Shown: positions 7,605 through 13,608 of the stretch, piece by piece
Numbering within the stretch: the stretch's first letter is position 1
Layout: each line of letters begins with the position of its first letter
Origin: Chloroflexota bacterium
GTDB lineage: Bacteria > Chloroflexota > Limnocylindria > Limnocylindrales > CSP1-4
Length of the DNA: 13,608 nt
NCBI GenBank assembly: GCA_021790715.1
Contig: JAJYGK010000173.1
Coordinates: 1 to 13,608 of the forward strand
Reading direction: 5' to 3'
The notes under the pieces: generated by a model
The model's input: the letters and a program-made list of their open reading frames with translations, nothing else
What the model was told of the DNA's origin: nothing
Database searches by the model: none
Made by a program: the position numbers and the translations under genes

Positions 7605-7960
7605 CGAAGGTCGAACGTCAGGAAGGTGACCCCGGGCGCGGAGATCCGCTGCGCGGCGGCGAGATGGAGGGCATCGAGGGTTCGCACGCCGGTCGTCTCG
7701 GAGATGGCGGCCGCCGATTCGCAGGTCGCCTCATCGAGCTCGATGATGGAGAACGAGCGCAGGTCGTCCGAGAACGCGCCGCGCGCGATCGCGAGGTCGC
7801 GCCCCGAGAGCAGGCGGGCGAGGTTGCGGCGAACCTCGACGATCGTGTGTCGGGCGGTCAGCATCTCGGGATCGGCTCGCAGCAACGCGTCGGCGGCACC
7901 AGAGTCCGCCTCCTCGACGTACCGCTTGAGCAGCGCACTCGAGTCGACGTACGTGCTCAC
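7556..7960 (-). CDS. PIN-domain toxin, VapC-like ribonuclease
   Basis: A 134-residue PIN-domain protein. VapC toxins are Mg-dependent ribonucleases that cut tRNA or rRNA and are held inactive by the partner antitoxin. The four expected acidic residues are present: D6 in YVDSSALLKRY, E42 in IVEVRRNLARL, D96 in TLDALHLAAA and D117 in FLTFDLRQA. The toxin therefore looks catalytically intact. The start is GTG 7960, which overlaps the antitoxin stop by 4 nt (GTGA); a GAGGA sequence 9 nt upstream may serve as SD. This coupling keeps antitoxin synthesis ahead of toxin synthesis. The gene converges on, and its 3' end overlaps, the truncated VOC frame on the other strand. Length and motif spacing are ordinary for the family; the RNA target cannot be predicted. 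Confidence 0.9.
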   Translation of the reverse strand: MSTYVDSSALLKRYVEEADSGAADALLRADPEMLTARHTIVEVRRNLARLLSGRDLAIARGAFSDDLRSFSIIELDEATCESAAAISETTGVRTLDALHLAAAQRISAPGVTFLTFDLRQAQAARALGLTVVTA

Positions 7961-8217
7961 TCGCCACGATCCTCTGCCAGCACGTCCAGGGTGCGCCTGA
8001 CCGCCTTCGCCCGGCGCACGGGACCAAGCGGCGAACCGGTTCCCGGGGTGATCCAGCCCGCACGGACACCGTCCTCGATGCGTGCGCGACCCGGCACCGG
8101 TCCGAGCACCGCCTTCGGGCGGCCCCGATCGGTCACCCGCACCACCTCGCCCCGCTCGGCCCTGTCCAGGTACTCGGAGAGTCGCCGCTTCAGCTCCCGG
8201 ACGCCGACATCGCCCAT
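7957..8217 (-). CDS. Phd/YefM-type antitoxin paired with the VapC-like toxin
   Basis: An 86-residue antitoxin. The N-terminal half, VGVRELKRRLSEYLDRAERG followed by EVVRVTDRGRPKAVLGP, is a typical Phd/YefM (prevent-host-death) DNA-binding and dimerisation domain. The C-terminal half (about residues 45-86: DGVRAGWITPGTGSPLGP, then a basic helix) is the likely toxin-neutralising segment. It is the first gene of the two-gene module. The ATG at 8217 lies inside one arm of a perfect inverted repeat, and a near-consensus promoter sits just upstream, so repression by its own protein complex is the likely control. No Shine-Dalgarno site exists and the mRNA probably starts at the ATG. The stop overlaps the toxin start (GTGA). 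Confidence 0.88.
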   Translation of the reverse strand: MGDVGVRELKRRLSEYLDRAERGEVVRVTDRGRPKAVLGPVPGRARIEDGVRAGWITPGTGSPLGPVRRAKAVRRTLDVLAEDRGE

Positions 8218-8249
8218 GTGGACACTTTACTGCGCCATTGTGTCCACAT
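8216..8249. promoter_or_regulatory. Perfect 10-bp inverted repeat, probable autoregulatory operator of vapBC
   Basis: ATGTGGACAC (8216-8225) and its exact complement GTGTCCACAT (8240-8249) are separated by 14 bp. One arm covers the antitoxin start codon and the edge of the -10 hexamer; the other adjoins the -35. This placement fits a VapBC/Phd complex that blocks RNA polymerase. The arm centres are 24 bp apart, about two helical turns, so two dimers could bind the same face. Confidence 0.75.
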
Positions 8250-8252
8250 CAA
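8224..8252 (-). promoter_or_regulatory. vapBC promoter, leaderless
   Basis: On the minus strand TTGATG (8252-8247) and TAAAGT (8229-8224) are separated by 17 bp and match the sigma-70 consensus at four of six bases each. TAAAGT is followed by six bases (GTCCAC) and then the antitoxin ATG, so the predicted +1 is the A of the start codon. The promoter is almost wholly contained within the inverted repeat. Confidence 0.65.
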
Positions 8253-8290
8253 TCGCACATCGCGCGGCGTGCCTCGAGCAGATGCCCGAC

Positions 8291-11098
8291 TCAACCGAGC
8301 AGCTCGAGGTTCGCCAGGCTCGCCAGCAGCACCTTCACGCCGCGATTCGGGAACGCGACCGTGACCTCCTCGTCGGAGCGCGTCAACTTCGAGGTCACGA
8401 CGGTCCCCTCCCCGAACGCAGCGTGCCGGACGCGGTCCCCGTCGCGGAAGCGACGCTCGCCGGGAACGATCGGCCGGGGCGGGATCGCGGCGGGGGCCGG
8501 CCGCGGTCCGCCGGGCGTGTCTCGGGTCGATCCGGCGCCCGCCGCGGGCGCCGAGCCGTAGTACGCGGCGCGCCTGGCATCCAGGTCCCGCGACGGTCGG
8601 AACGGCGTGCCGGGCGGCGGCGCGCCAGGGGGCGGCGCGAACCCGCCGCCGGGCGGCAGGTGACGCGGCCCGATCGGCCGCTGCACGGTCGGCTGGCGGC
8701 GCGGGGCACTCCCTCGACGGTCCCGCCCGAAGACGACGTCGAGGTCCAGGATGCCGCCGGAGCGCTCCTCCGGCGGTCGCTGGTCGTCGTCCCAGTCCTC
8801 GTCGGGCGACGCCAGGCGCGGGCCGTGCAGGAGTGTCGGCGGGATCTCGAGCAGGAAGCGGCTGGGGATCGAGAACCCGCCCCGCCCGAACGTGACACGC
8901 GAGGCGGCGTGCGTCAGGTAGAGGCGGTGCATCGCGCGCGTCATCCCGACATACGTGAGCCGCCGCTCCTCGGCCATCTGCCGCTCGTCGTCCAGCGCGC
9001 GGTTGTGCGGCAGCACGCCCTCCTCGAGCCCCGCGATGAAGACGACCGGGAACTCGAGGCCCTTCGCGGCGTGGAGCGTGATGAGCGTCGCGGCGTCGGC
9101 GCCGCGCTCATAGGTGTCCTGCTCGGCGACCAGCGCGGTCTCCTCGAGCAGGCGGTCGAGCGCGTCCTCCGGCCCGAGGTCCCCGTAGCGCTCGACGACC
9201 TCGCGCAGCTCGAGCAGGTTGGCCCAGCGATCCTCGCCCTCGACGGACCCGTCGTGGAGCATCGCGCGGTAGCCGGATTGCTCGAGGACCTCGTCGAGCA
9301 GCTGCGGGAGCGGGAGGAGGGCGATCCGCGTGCGCAGACGCCCGACCAGCCCGCCGAAATCGGCCAGTGCGTTTCGCGCGCGCGCGACCAGCACCGGAGA
9401 CTCCGCGGCGGCCAGGACGGCCTCCCACACGTTGCCGTCACGGGCGGAAGCCAGTCGCCGGATCTCCTCGACCGTCTTCTCGCCGATCCCCCGCGGCGGC
9501 ACGTTGAGGATGCGCTCGAAGGCGACCTGATCGTGGTCGTTGCGCAGCACGCGGAGGTATGCCAGCGCATCCTTCACCTCGCGGCGCTGGTAGAACCGGG
9601 TGCCGCCGACCAGCTGGTAGCGCAGCCCCCAGCGCAGGAACGCCTCCTCGATCGGCCGGCTCTGCGCGTTCGTCCGGTACGTCACCGCGATGTCGCGCAG
9701 CGCGTAGCGCCGGTCGTCTCCCTCGTCCTCGCGCCACGCCGTCACCGAGCCGCCCGCGCCCCGGCCGTGCACGAGCGCGTCGATCTGCCGGGCGATCCAG
9801 TCGGCCTCCTCGTCCTCGGAGTCGGCCTCGAACTGCTCGATCAGCACGCCTTCCGGGTTCGCCGTCCAGAGTTTCTTGTCGGTGCGCTCGACGTTCCTCG
9901 ACACGACCGCATGCGCCGCGTCGAGGATCCGCTGCGTCGAGCGGTAGTTCTGCTCGAGCTTGACGACGGCCGCGTCGGGGTAGTCCCGCTCGAAGTCGAG
10001 GATGTTGCGAAGGTCGGCGCCGCGCCAGCTGTAGATGCTCTGGTCGTCGTCGCCCACCACCGCCAGGTTGCGGTGCTTCGCGGCGAGGTGCCGGATCCAC
10101 AGGTACTGCGCGCGGTTCGTGTCCTGGTACTCGTCGACGTGGATGTAGCGCCAGCGATCCTGGTAGCGAGCCAGCACGTCGGGCGCGCGCTCGAACAGCC
10201 GGAGCCCCTCGAGCAGCAGGTCGTCGAAGTCGAGCGCGTTCGCCTCGTGCAGCCGCGCCTGGTAGCGCACGTACGCCTTCGCGGCCAGCCGCTCCTGGTA
10301 GGTGTGCGACGACTCGGCCGCCTCGTCGGGACCGACCAGGTCGTTCTTCCAGCGCCCGACCTGCCCGAGGATCGCCTGCGGCCGCGTCTCTCCCGTGCCC
10401 GGCAGGTCGAGGTCGCGCAGCACCTGCCGCATCAGCCCGACCTGGTCGTCCTGGTCGTAGATCGTGAAACGCGCGTCGATCCCGATCGCGACGCCGTCGC
10501 GCCGCAGGACGCGCGCGCACAGCGCGTGGAACGTGCCCATCGCGACGTCGCGGCCCGGCTCGCCGACGAGCCCCAGGATGCGCTCCCGCATCTCGGCGGC
10601 GGCCTTGTTCGTGAACGTCACCGCGAGGATGTTCCACGGCTTCACGCCGCGGATCCCGATGAGGTACGCGACGCGGTGGGCCAGCACGCGCGTCTTCCCG
10701 GACCCGGCCCCGGCGAGAATCAGCAGCGGACCGCGCGCCGTGGTGACGGCACGTGCCTGCTCGGGGTTGAGACGGGCGAGGATCTGGGCCTCGAGCGCCG
10801 CGCCCCGCGGGTCTTCGAGGTCCTCCGGACGGGGCGCCCCGCCCTCACCGCGACGGGGATCTTCGGCGTGATCCCCGCCGGCGGCGACATCCCCCGTCGA
10901 GGCGCGCGACGCGTCGGCGTCATCCGGCCACGGCGCCTCGTCGAGCACACCCGCGTCCAGAGCCGGCACGTCCAGAGCGGGCGCGTCCAGAGCCGGCACG
11001 TCCAGAGCGGGGGCATCCGGCGCGGGCGCGTCCGGCGCGCGACCGCCCGGAAGCGGGCGCGCGGGCATCGGCGGGTCGTCGGAGGGGGGAACGCTCAC
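8291..11098 (-). CDS. pcrA: ATP-dependent DNA helicase PcrA/UvrD (SF1A)
   Basis: A 3'-5' helicase used in nucleotide excision repair, mismatch or recombination control and removal of stalled polymerase. The 935-residue product has all SF1A motifs: LNPEQARAV (110-118), Walker A AGAGSGKT (129-136), TFTNKAA (161-167), Walker B VDEYQD (321-326), VGDDDQSIYSWRGA (348-361), NYRST (384-388), LHAAKGLEF (675-683) and YVGMTRA (716-722). The C-terminus (about 885-935, DGDRVRHAAFGEGTVV) is the Tudor-like RNA-polymerase-binding domain. It is joined by a Pro/Gly/Arg-rich linker of about 120 residues. The extra length over typical PcrA/UvrD (720-770) comes from this linker and from a ~105-residue acidic/Ala-Pro N-terminal tail with repeats. 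GTG 11098 is chosen as start because TAGAAT lies exactly 6 nt upstream; ATG 11068 (residue 11) is the alternative. Confidence 0.95.
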   Translation of the reverse strand: MSVPPSDDPPMPARPLPGGRAPDAPAPDAPALDVPALDAPALDVPALDAGVLDEAPWPDDADASRASTGDVAAGGDHAEDPRRGEGGAPRPEDLEDPRGAALEAQILARLNPEQARAVTTARGPLLILAGAGSGKTRVLAHRVAYLIGIRGVKPWNILAVTFTNKAAAEMRERILGLVGEPGRDVAMGTFHALCARVLRRDGVAIGIDARFTIYDQDDQVGLMRQVLRDLDLPGTGETRPQAILGQVGRWKNDLVGPDEAAESSHTYQERLAAKAYVRYQARLHEANALDFDDLLLEGLRLFERAPDVLARYQDRWRYIHVDEYQDTNRAQYLWIRHLAAKHRNLAVVGDDDQSIYSWRGADLRNILDFERDYPDAAVVKLEQNYRSTQRILDAAHAVVSRNVERTDKKLWTANPEGVLIEQFEADSEDEEADWIARQIDALVHGRGAGGSVTAWREDEGDDRRYALRDIAVTYRTNAQSRPIEEAFLRWGLRYQLVGGTRFYQRREVKDALAYLRVLRNDHDQVAFERILNVPPRGIGEKTVEEIRRLASARDGNVWEAVLAAAESPVLVARARNALADFGGLVGRLRTRIALLPLPQLLDEVLEQSGYRAMLHDGSVEGEDRWANLLELREVVERYGDLGPEDALDRLLEETALVAEQDTYERGADAATLITLHAAKGLEFPVVFIAGLEEGVLPHNRALDDERQMAEERRLTYVGMTRAMHRLYLTHAASRVTFGRGGFSIPSRFLLEIPPTLLHGPRLASPDEDWDDDQRPPEERSGGILDLDVVFGRDRRGSAPRRQPTVQRPIGPRHLPPGGGFAPPPGAPPPGTPFRPSRDLDARRAAYYGSAPAAGAGSTRDTPGGPRPAPAAIPPRPIVPGERRFRDGDRVRHAAFGEGTVVTSKLTRSDEEVTVAFPNRGVKVLLASLANLELLG
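10951..11010 (-). repeat. Two tandem 30-bp copies inside the pcrA N-terminal coding region
   Basis: Positions 10951-10980 and 10981-11010 are identical at 29 of 30 bases. Each copy is itself two diverged 15-bp halves sharing CGTCCAGAGC. On the minus strand they encode the alternating PALDV/PALDA pentapeptides of the PcrA tail (about residues 30-49). The unit length is a multiple of three, so gain or loss of copies keeps the frame. The near-identity points to recent duplication or slippage. Confidence 0.85.
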
Positions 11099-11104
11099 CC
11101 CGCC

Positions 11105-11110
11105 ATTCTA
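11105..11110 (-). promoter_or_regulatory. Putative -10 hexamer for a leaderless pcrA transcript
   Basis: TAGAAT (5 of 6 to TATAAT) is followed by six bases, GGCGGG, and then the GTG start of pcrA at 11098, placing +1 on the G of GTG. No -35 match was seen at 17 bp spacing. This spot is unusually AT-rich for the surrounding spacer, which supports a promoter and the GTG start. Confidence 0.55.
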
Positions 11111-11209
11111 CCGGGCACCCGCCGCCGCCCCGGCGGCCGTCCGGGGCCCCGGCCGGAAGGAGCCGGACCCGGGCGTCGTGAAGCGCGACCGCGAGTGGCC
11201 GGAATCGCA

Positions 11210-11234
11210 AGGCCCGGGCACTCGGCCCGGGCCT
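11210..11234 (-). terminator. Probable terminator hairpin of groESL
   Basis: A perfect 10-bp stem AGGCCCGGGC/GCCCGGGCCT with a 5-base loop lies 46 bp after the groEL stop, in the gap before pcrA. Reading from groEL, it is followed by TTGCGATT, a weak T-rich run. It fits a GC-rich intrinsic terminator separating heat-shock transcription from pcrA. The poor T-tract leaves some doubt. Confidence 0.6.
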
Positions 11235-11280
11235 GCGTTCGACCGGAGCGGGGCGGGCGCGCCGCCCATCCCGGCAGCGA

Positions 11281-12897
11281 TCAGTAGTCCATGTCGTGGT
11301 CGTGGCCGCCCGCGACCGGCTCCTGCTTCTCCGGCTTGTCGGTGACGAGCGTCTCCGTGGTGAGCACCATGCCGGCGATCGACGCCGCGTTCTGCAGCGC
11401 GGACCGCGTCACCTTGGCCGCGTCGACGATGCCCTTGGCGAACATGTCGCCGTACTCGCCGCGGAGCGCGTCGTAGCCGTGGCCCTTCTTCGAGTTGCGG
11501 ACCTCGGCCACGACGACCGAACCCTCGCCGCCCGCGTTCTGGACGATCTGGCGGATGGGGGCCTCGAGGGCTCGGCGGACGATGTTGACGCCGACCTTCT
11601 CCTCGCCGTCGAGCGCGAGCGTGTCGAGCGCCGGGATCGCCTGCAGCAGCGCCGTGCCGCCGCCGGCGACCAGGCCCTCCTCGACCGCCGCGCGCGTGGT
11701 CGAGAGCGCGTCCTCGATGCGGTGCTTCTTCTCTTTGAGCTCGACCTCGGTCGCGGCACCGACCTTGATCACGGCGACACCGCCGGACAGCTTGGCCAGG
11801 CGCTCCTGCAGCTTCTCCCGGTCGTAGTCCGAGGTGGTGTCCTCGATCTGGGCCTTGATCTGCTGCATGCGGCCCTTGATCTGCTCGGGGTTGCCGTCGC
11901 CCTCGACGATCGTCGTGTCGTCCTTGGTCGCGACGACGCGCCGCGCCCCGCCGAAGTCCTCGGCCTGCACGCTGTCGAGCTTGCGGCCGACCTCCTCGCT
12001 GATCACGGTGCCGCCCGTCAGGATCGCGATGTCGCGGAGCATCTCCTTGCGACGATCACCGAAGCCGGGCGCCTTGACCGCCAGCACGTTGAGCGTGCCC
12101 TTGAGCTTGTTCACGACGAGCGTCGCGAGCGCCTCGCCGTCGACGTCCTCGGCGACGATCAGGAGCGGCCGGCCGAGCTGCATCGCCTTCTCGAGCGCGG
12201 GAAGGAGCTCCTGGATGCTCGAGATCTTCTTGTCGGTGATCAGGAGCGCGGCGTTCTCGAGCACCGCCTCCATGCGGTCGGCGTTCGTGACGAAGTACGG
12301 CGAGATGTAGCCGCGGTCGAACTGCATGCCCTCGACGTATTCCTTGTCGAGGCCGATCGACTGGCCCTCCTCGACCGTGATGACGCCGTCCTTGCCGACC
12401 TTGTCCATGACCTCGGCGATCAGCTCGCCGACCTCGGGATCGGCGGCGCTGATCGACGCCACGTTCGCGATGTCCTCGCGCGAGTCGACGGGACGGGCGT
12501 GCGCCTTGAGTTCGTCGACGACGCACGCGACGGCCTTGTCGAGGCCGCGCTTGACGATCATCGGGTTCGCGCCGGCGGTGACGTTCTTGAGGCCCTCGGT
12601 CACCAGCGCCTGGGCGAGCACGACGGCCGTCGTGGTGCCATCCCCGGCCACGTCGTCGGTCTTGGTCGCGACCTCGCGCACCAGCTGCGCGCCCATGTTC
12701 TCGAAGGGCTCGTCGAGCTCGATGTCGCGCGCGATCGTGACCCCGTCGTTCGTGATCGTGGGCGCGCCGTACTTCTTGTCGAGCACGACGTTCCGGCCCT
12801 TCGGGCCGATCGTCACCTTGACCGCGTCGGCGAGACGGTCGACGCCCTTCTTGAGCGATCGGCGAGCCGACTCGTCGAACTCCAGCTGCTTTGCCAC
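11281..12897 (-). CDS. groEL: 60-kDa chaperonin GroEL
   Basis: GroEL forms the double-ring ATP-driven folding chamber that GroES caps. From GTG 12897 the product is 538 residues and begins with the family-standard AKQLEFDESARRSLKKGVD. The open frame extends 20 codons further, but AGGAGGT 10 nt before GTG 12897 and the family N-terminus fix the start there. Visible are the ATP-binding GPKGRNVVLDKKYG, DVAGDGTTT (82-90, with catalytic D86), the KAPGFGDRRKEML apical segment, and the AGGGTALL motif. Length and sequence are those of an intact chaperonin. The C-terminus ends in GGHDHDMDY rather than the common GGM repeats, so the flexible tail inside the chamber is short and carries two His. It lies 78 bp after groES and is cotranscribed with it under CIRCE control. 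Confidence 0.97.
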   Translation of the reverse strand: MAKQLEFDESARRSLKKGVDRLADAVKVTIGPKGRNVVLDKKYGAPTITNDGVTIARDIELDEPFENMGAQLVREVATKTDDVAGDGTTTAVVLAQALVTEGLKNVTAGANPMIVKRGLDKAVACVVDELKAHARPVDSREDIANVASISAADPEVGELIAEVMDKVGKDGVITVEEGQSIGLDKEYVEGMQFDRGYISPYFVTNADRMEAVLENAALLITDKKISSIQELLPALEKAMQLGRPLLIVAEDVDGEALATLVVNKLKGTLNVLAVKAPGFGDRRKEMLRDIAILTGGTVISEEVGRKLDSVQAEDFGGARRVVATKDDTTIVEGDGNPEQIKGRMQQIKAQIEDTTSDYDREKLQERLAKLSGGVAVIKVGAATEVELKEKKHRIEDALSTTRAAVEEGLVAGGGTALLQAIPALDTLALDGEEKVGVNIVRRALEAPIRQIVQNAGGEGSVVVAEVRNSKKGHGYDALRGEYGDMFAKGIVDAAKVTRSALQNAASIAGMVLTTETLVTDKPEKQEPVAGGHDHDMDY

Positions 12898-12907
12898 CTG
12901 CGGTGTG

Positions 12908-12914
12908 ACCTCCT
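12908..12914 (-). promoter_or_regulatory. Shine-Dalgarno site deciding the groEL start
   Basis: AGGAGGT on the minus strand lies 10 nt before GTG 12897. It shows that the longer in-frame extension to 12957 is not the translated form; the SD itself lies inside that extension. Confidence 0.85.
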
Positions 12915-12975
12915 GGGAAACGAAGTGGCCGGGCCCGGTCGGGTCCGGCCGATCCATCGGGCCGGTGCGACCGGC

Positions 12976-13290
12976 CTACTCCTCGACGATCGCGAGGATG
13001 TCCTTCTGGCTGACGATGAGCAGTTCGTCACCGTCGACCTTGAACTCGGTGCCCGCGTACTTCGCGTACAGCACCTTGTCGCCCACCTTGACGTCCATGG
13101 CCTCGCGCTTGCCGTCGTCGAGGATGCGGCCCGGGCCGACGGCGAGGACGCTGCCCTCCTGGGGCTTCTCCTTGGCCGTGTCCGGGAGCACGATGCCCGT
13201 CTTGGTCATCTCCTCGCGGGGCGTGGGCTTGACGACGACGCGGTCGCCGAGGGGGCGAAGCTTGGTCGCGGACGCAGTGGCGGTCGCCAA
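12976..13290 (-). CDS. groES: 10-kDa co-chaperonin GroES
   Basis: GroES is the heptameric lid of the GroEL chamber. The 104-residue product has the expected core: KLRPLGDRVVVKPTPREEMTKTGIVLPDTAKEKPQEG (mobile loop around TKTGIVLP), then VLAVGPGRILDDGKREAMDVKVGDKVLYAKYAGTEFKVDGDELLIVSQKDILAIVEE. The start is TTG at 13290. It is supported by AGGAGG eight nt upstream and by the absence of any ATG or GTG that would keep the conserved N-terminus. The first nine residues (ATATASA) are a small Ala/Thr extension, common in high-GC relatives. The gene is first in the groESL operon, with a long leader of about 150 nt carrying the CIRCE element, and HrcA repression is expected. Confidence 0.97.
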   Translation of the reverse strand: MATATASATKLRPLGDRVVVKPTPREEMTKTGIVLPDTAKEKPQEGSVLAVGPGRILDDGKREAMDVKVGDKVLYAKYAGTEFKVDGDELLIVSQKDILAIVEE

Positions 13291-13297
13291 CGCGGTA

Positions 13298-13304
13298 TCC
13301 TCCT
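13298..13304 (-). promoter_or_regulatory. Shine-Dalgarno site deciding the TTG start of groES
   Basis: AGGAGGA lies 7-8 nt before TTG 13290 on the minus strand. It is the main reason for accepting the rare TTG start. The region between CIRCE and this site (13305-13423) shows no reading frame of interest. Confidence 0.85.
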
Positions 13305-13423
13305 GATCCCTGCTGCCGGTCGCGCCGCCGCGCAGGCGGGCCGCACGTCGCGTCGCTCCGCCCTGCGCCGGCCAGCTGCTGATCCGGTCCGAGCCCTTGT
13401 TGGTTTGGCCTCGCGCGCGGGCT

Positions 13424-13450
13424 TTAGCACTCGCGCACGTAGAGTGCTAA
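13424..13450. promoter_or_regulatory. CIRCE operator (HrcA binding site) of groESL
   Basis: TTAGCACTC (13424-13432), a 9-base spacer, and GAGTGCTAA (13442-13450) form an exact CIRCE consensus. HrcA binds it and represses groESL until heat or unfolded protein draws HrcA away. It overlaps the predicted transcription start and the beginning of the leader. hrcA itself is not in the window. Confidence 0.98.
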
Positions 13451-13451
13451 G

Positions 13452-13480
13452 AGCGTACGCAGGCGGCCCGTGGCTGTCAA
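13452..13480 (-). promoter_or_regulatory. Sigma-70-type promoter of groESL
   Basis: On the minus strand a perfect -35 TTGACA (13480-13475) and TACGCT (13457-13452) are separated by 17 bp. The predicted +1 is near 13445, inside the upstream arm of CIRCE, so bound HrcA would block initiation. This gives a 5' leader of about 155 nt to the groES TTG. The 128 bp beyond it (13481-13608) show no supported gene. Confidence 0.85.
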
Positions 13481-13608
13481 GAGCGCGGCGGCGGCCGGGG
13501 GCGGGCGGGACCGGGCCCCTCCGGACGGGCTCCGGTGCCCTTGCCGTCTCGGCGGCCCGGAGGCGCCGGCCCGTCTCGACGGCCACGACCTGCGACCCTC
13601 GAGACACT

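Noticed and set aside
11141..11152. 12-bp palindrome CCGGGGCCCCGG between groEL and pcrA
   Set aside because: Short self-complementary G/C runs are common in such DNA; no loop, T-tract or regulatory position supports a function, unlike the hairpin at 11210-11234.
7517..11287. Very long plus-strand open frame (about 1256 codons) opposite pcrA and vapBC
   Set aside because: It is rich in Arg, Ala, Gly, Val and Pro, has no recognisable domain, and lies opposite well-identified genes; GC-rich codon use leaves the antisense frame free of stops.
12898..12957. 20-codon N-terminal extension of GroEL
   Set aside because: The SD for GTG 12897 lies inside it and the family start AKQLEF follows directly.
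12326..13306. Plus-strand frame of about 326 codons opposite groEL/groES
   Set aside because: Ser/Thr-rich antisense shadow of the chaperonin genes with no domain; groEL and groES on the other strand are unambiguous.
13206..13607. Minus-strand frame covering the groES promoter and leader
   Set aside because: Arg/Pro/Ala-rich, crosses CIRCE and the promoter, no motif, and is out of frame with groES; treated as chance.
1..13608. tRNA, rRNA, CRISPR, insertion sequence or phage gene
   Set aside because: No such gene, repeat-spacer pattern, transposase motif or terminal inverted repeats were recognised on either strand by eye; a tRNA or Rfam scan was not possible.

Overview
This window is GC-rich chromosomal DNA from a bacterium and carries mostly housekeeping genes, nearly all on the minus strand. 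Reading in the direction of transcription (right to left), the order is groES-groEL, pcrA/uvrD helicase, a vapBC-type toxin-antitoxin pair, a short plus-strand patch (DinB/ClbS-like gene plus the 5' fragment of a VOC/glyoxalase-family gene), ligA, gatC, gatA, a PatA-like aminotransferase, and gatB, which runs off the left edge. The phylum cannot be fixed from this. High GC, groESL under CIRCE control, GatCAB and a ligA-gatC-gatA-X-gatB order fit Actinomycetota or Chloroflexota-like bacteria.

Region by region. (1) 1-4547: a tightly packed tRNA-dependent amidotransferase operon. gatC, gatA and gatB encode the enzyme that converts Glu-tRNA(Gln)/Asp-tRNA(Asn) to the correct amide forms. A class I/II aminotransferase sits between gatA and gatB and shares bases with both neighbours, so the four genes are probably translated in a coupled way. 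(2) 4548-6752: NAD-dependent DNA ligase, ending 83 bp before gatC. (3) 6753-8290: an accessory patch between ligA and pcrA, which are often close neighbours in other bacteria. It holds a divergent DinB/ClbS-like gene, a VOC gene broken after about 32 recognisable codons, and vapBC with a perfect 10-bp inverted repeat over its promoter. (4) 8291-11098: a PcrA/UvrD helicase with an unusual repeat-encoded N-terminal tail. (5) 11099-11280: a spacer with a strong GC hairpin that probably ends the groESL transcript. (6) 11281-13480: groEL and groES with good Shine-Dalgarno sites, a near-consensus sigma-70 promoter and a perfect CIRCE operator for HrcA. Nothing convincing was seen in 13481-13608.

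A pattern links several genes. gatC, vapB and pcrA each have a TANNNT -10-like hexamer ending exactly 6 nt before the start codon and no Shine-Dalgarno site; ligA has one at 8 nt. This predicts leaderless mRNAs for the first genes of transcription units. The groES, groEL and aminotransferase genes instead have clear AGGAGG-type sites.

No RNA gene, CRISPR array, insertion sequence or obviously new multi-gene system was seen. The points most worth a second look are the leaderless-promoter pattern, the aminotransferase inside the gat operon, the vapBC promoter/operator, the interrupted VOC gene and the repeat-encoded PcrA tail.
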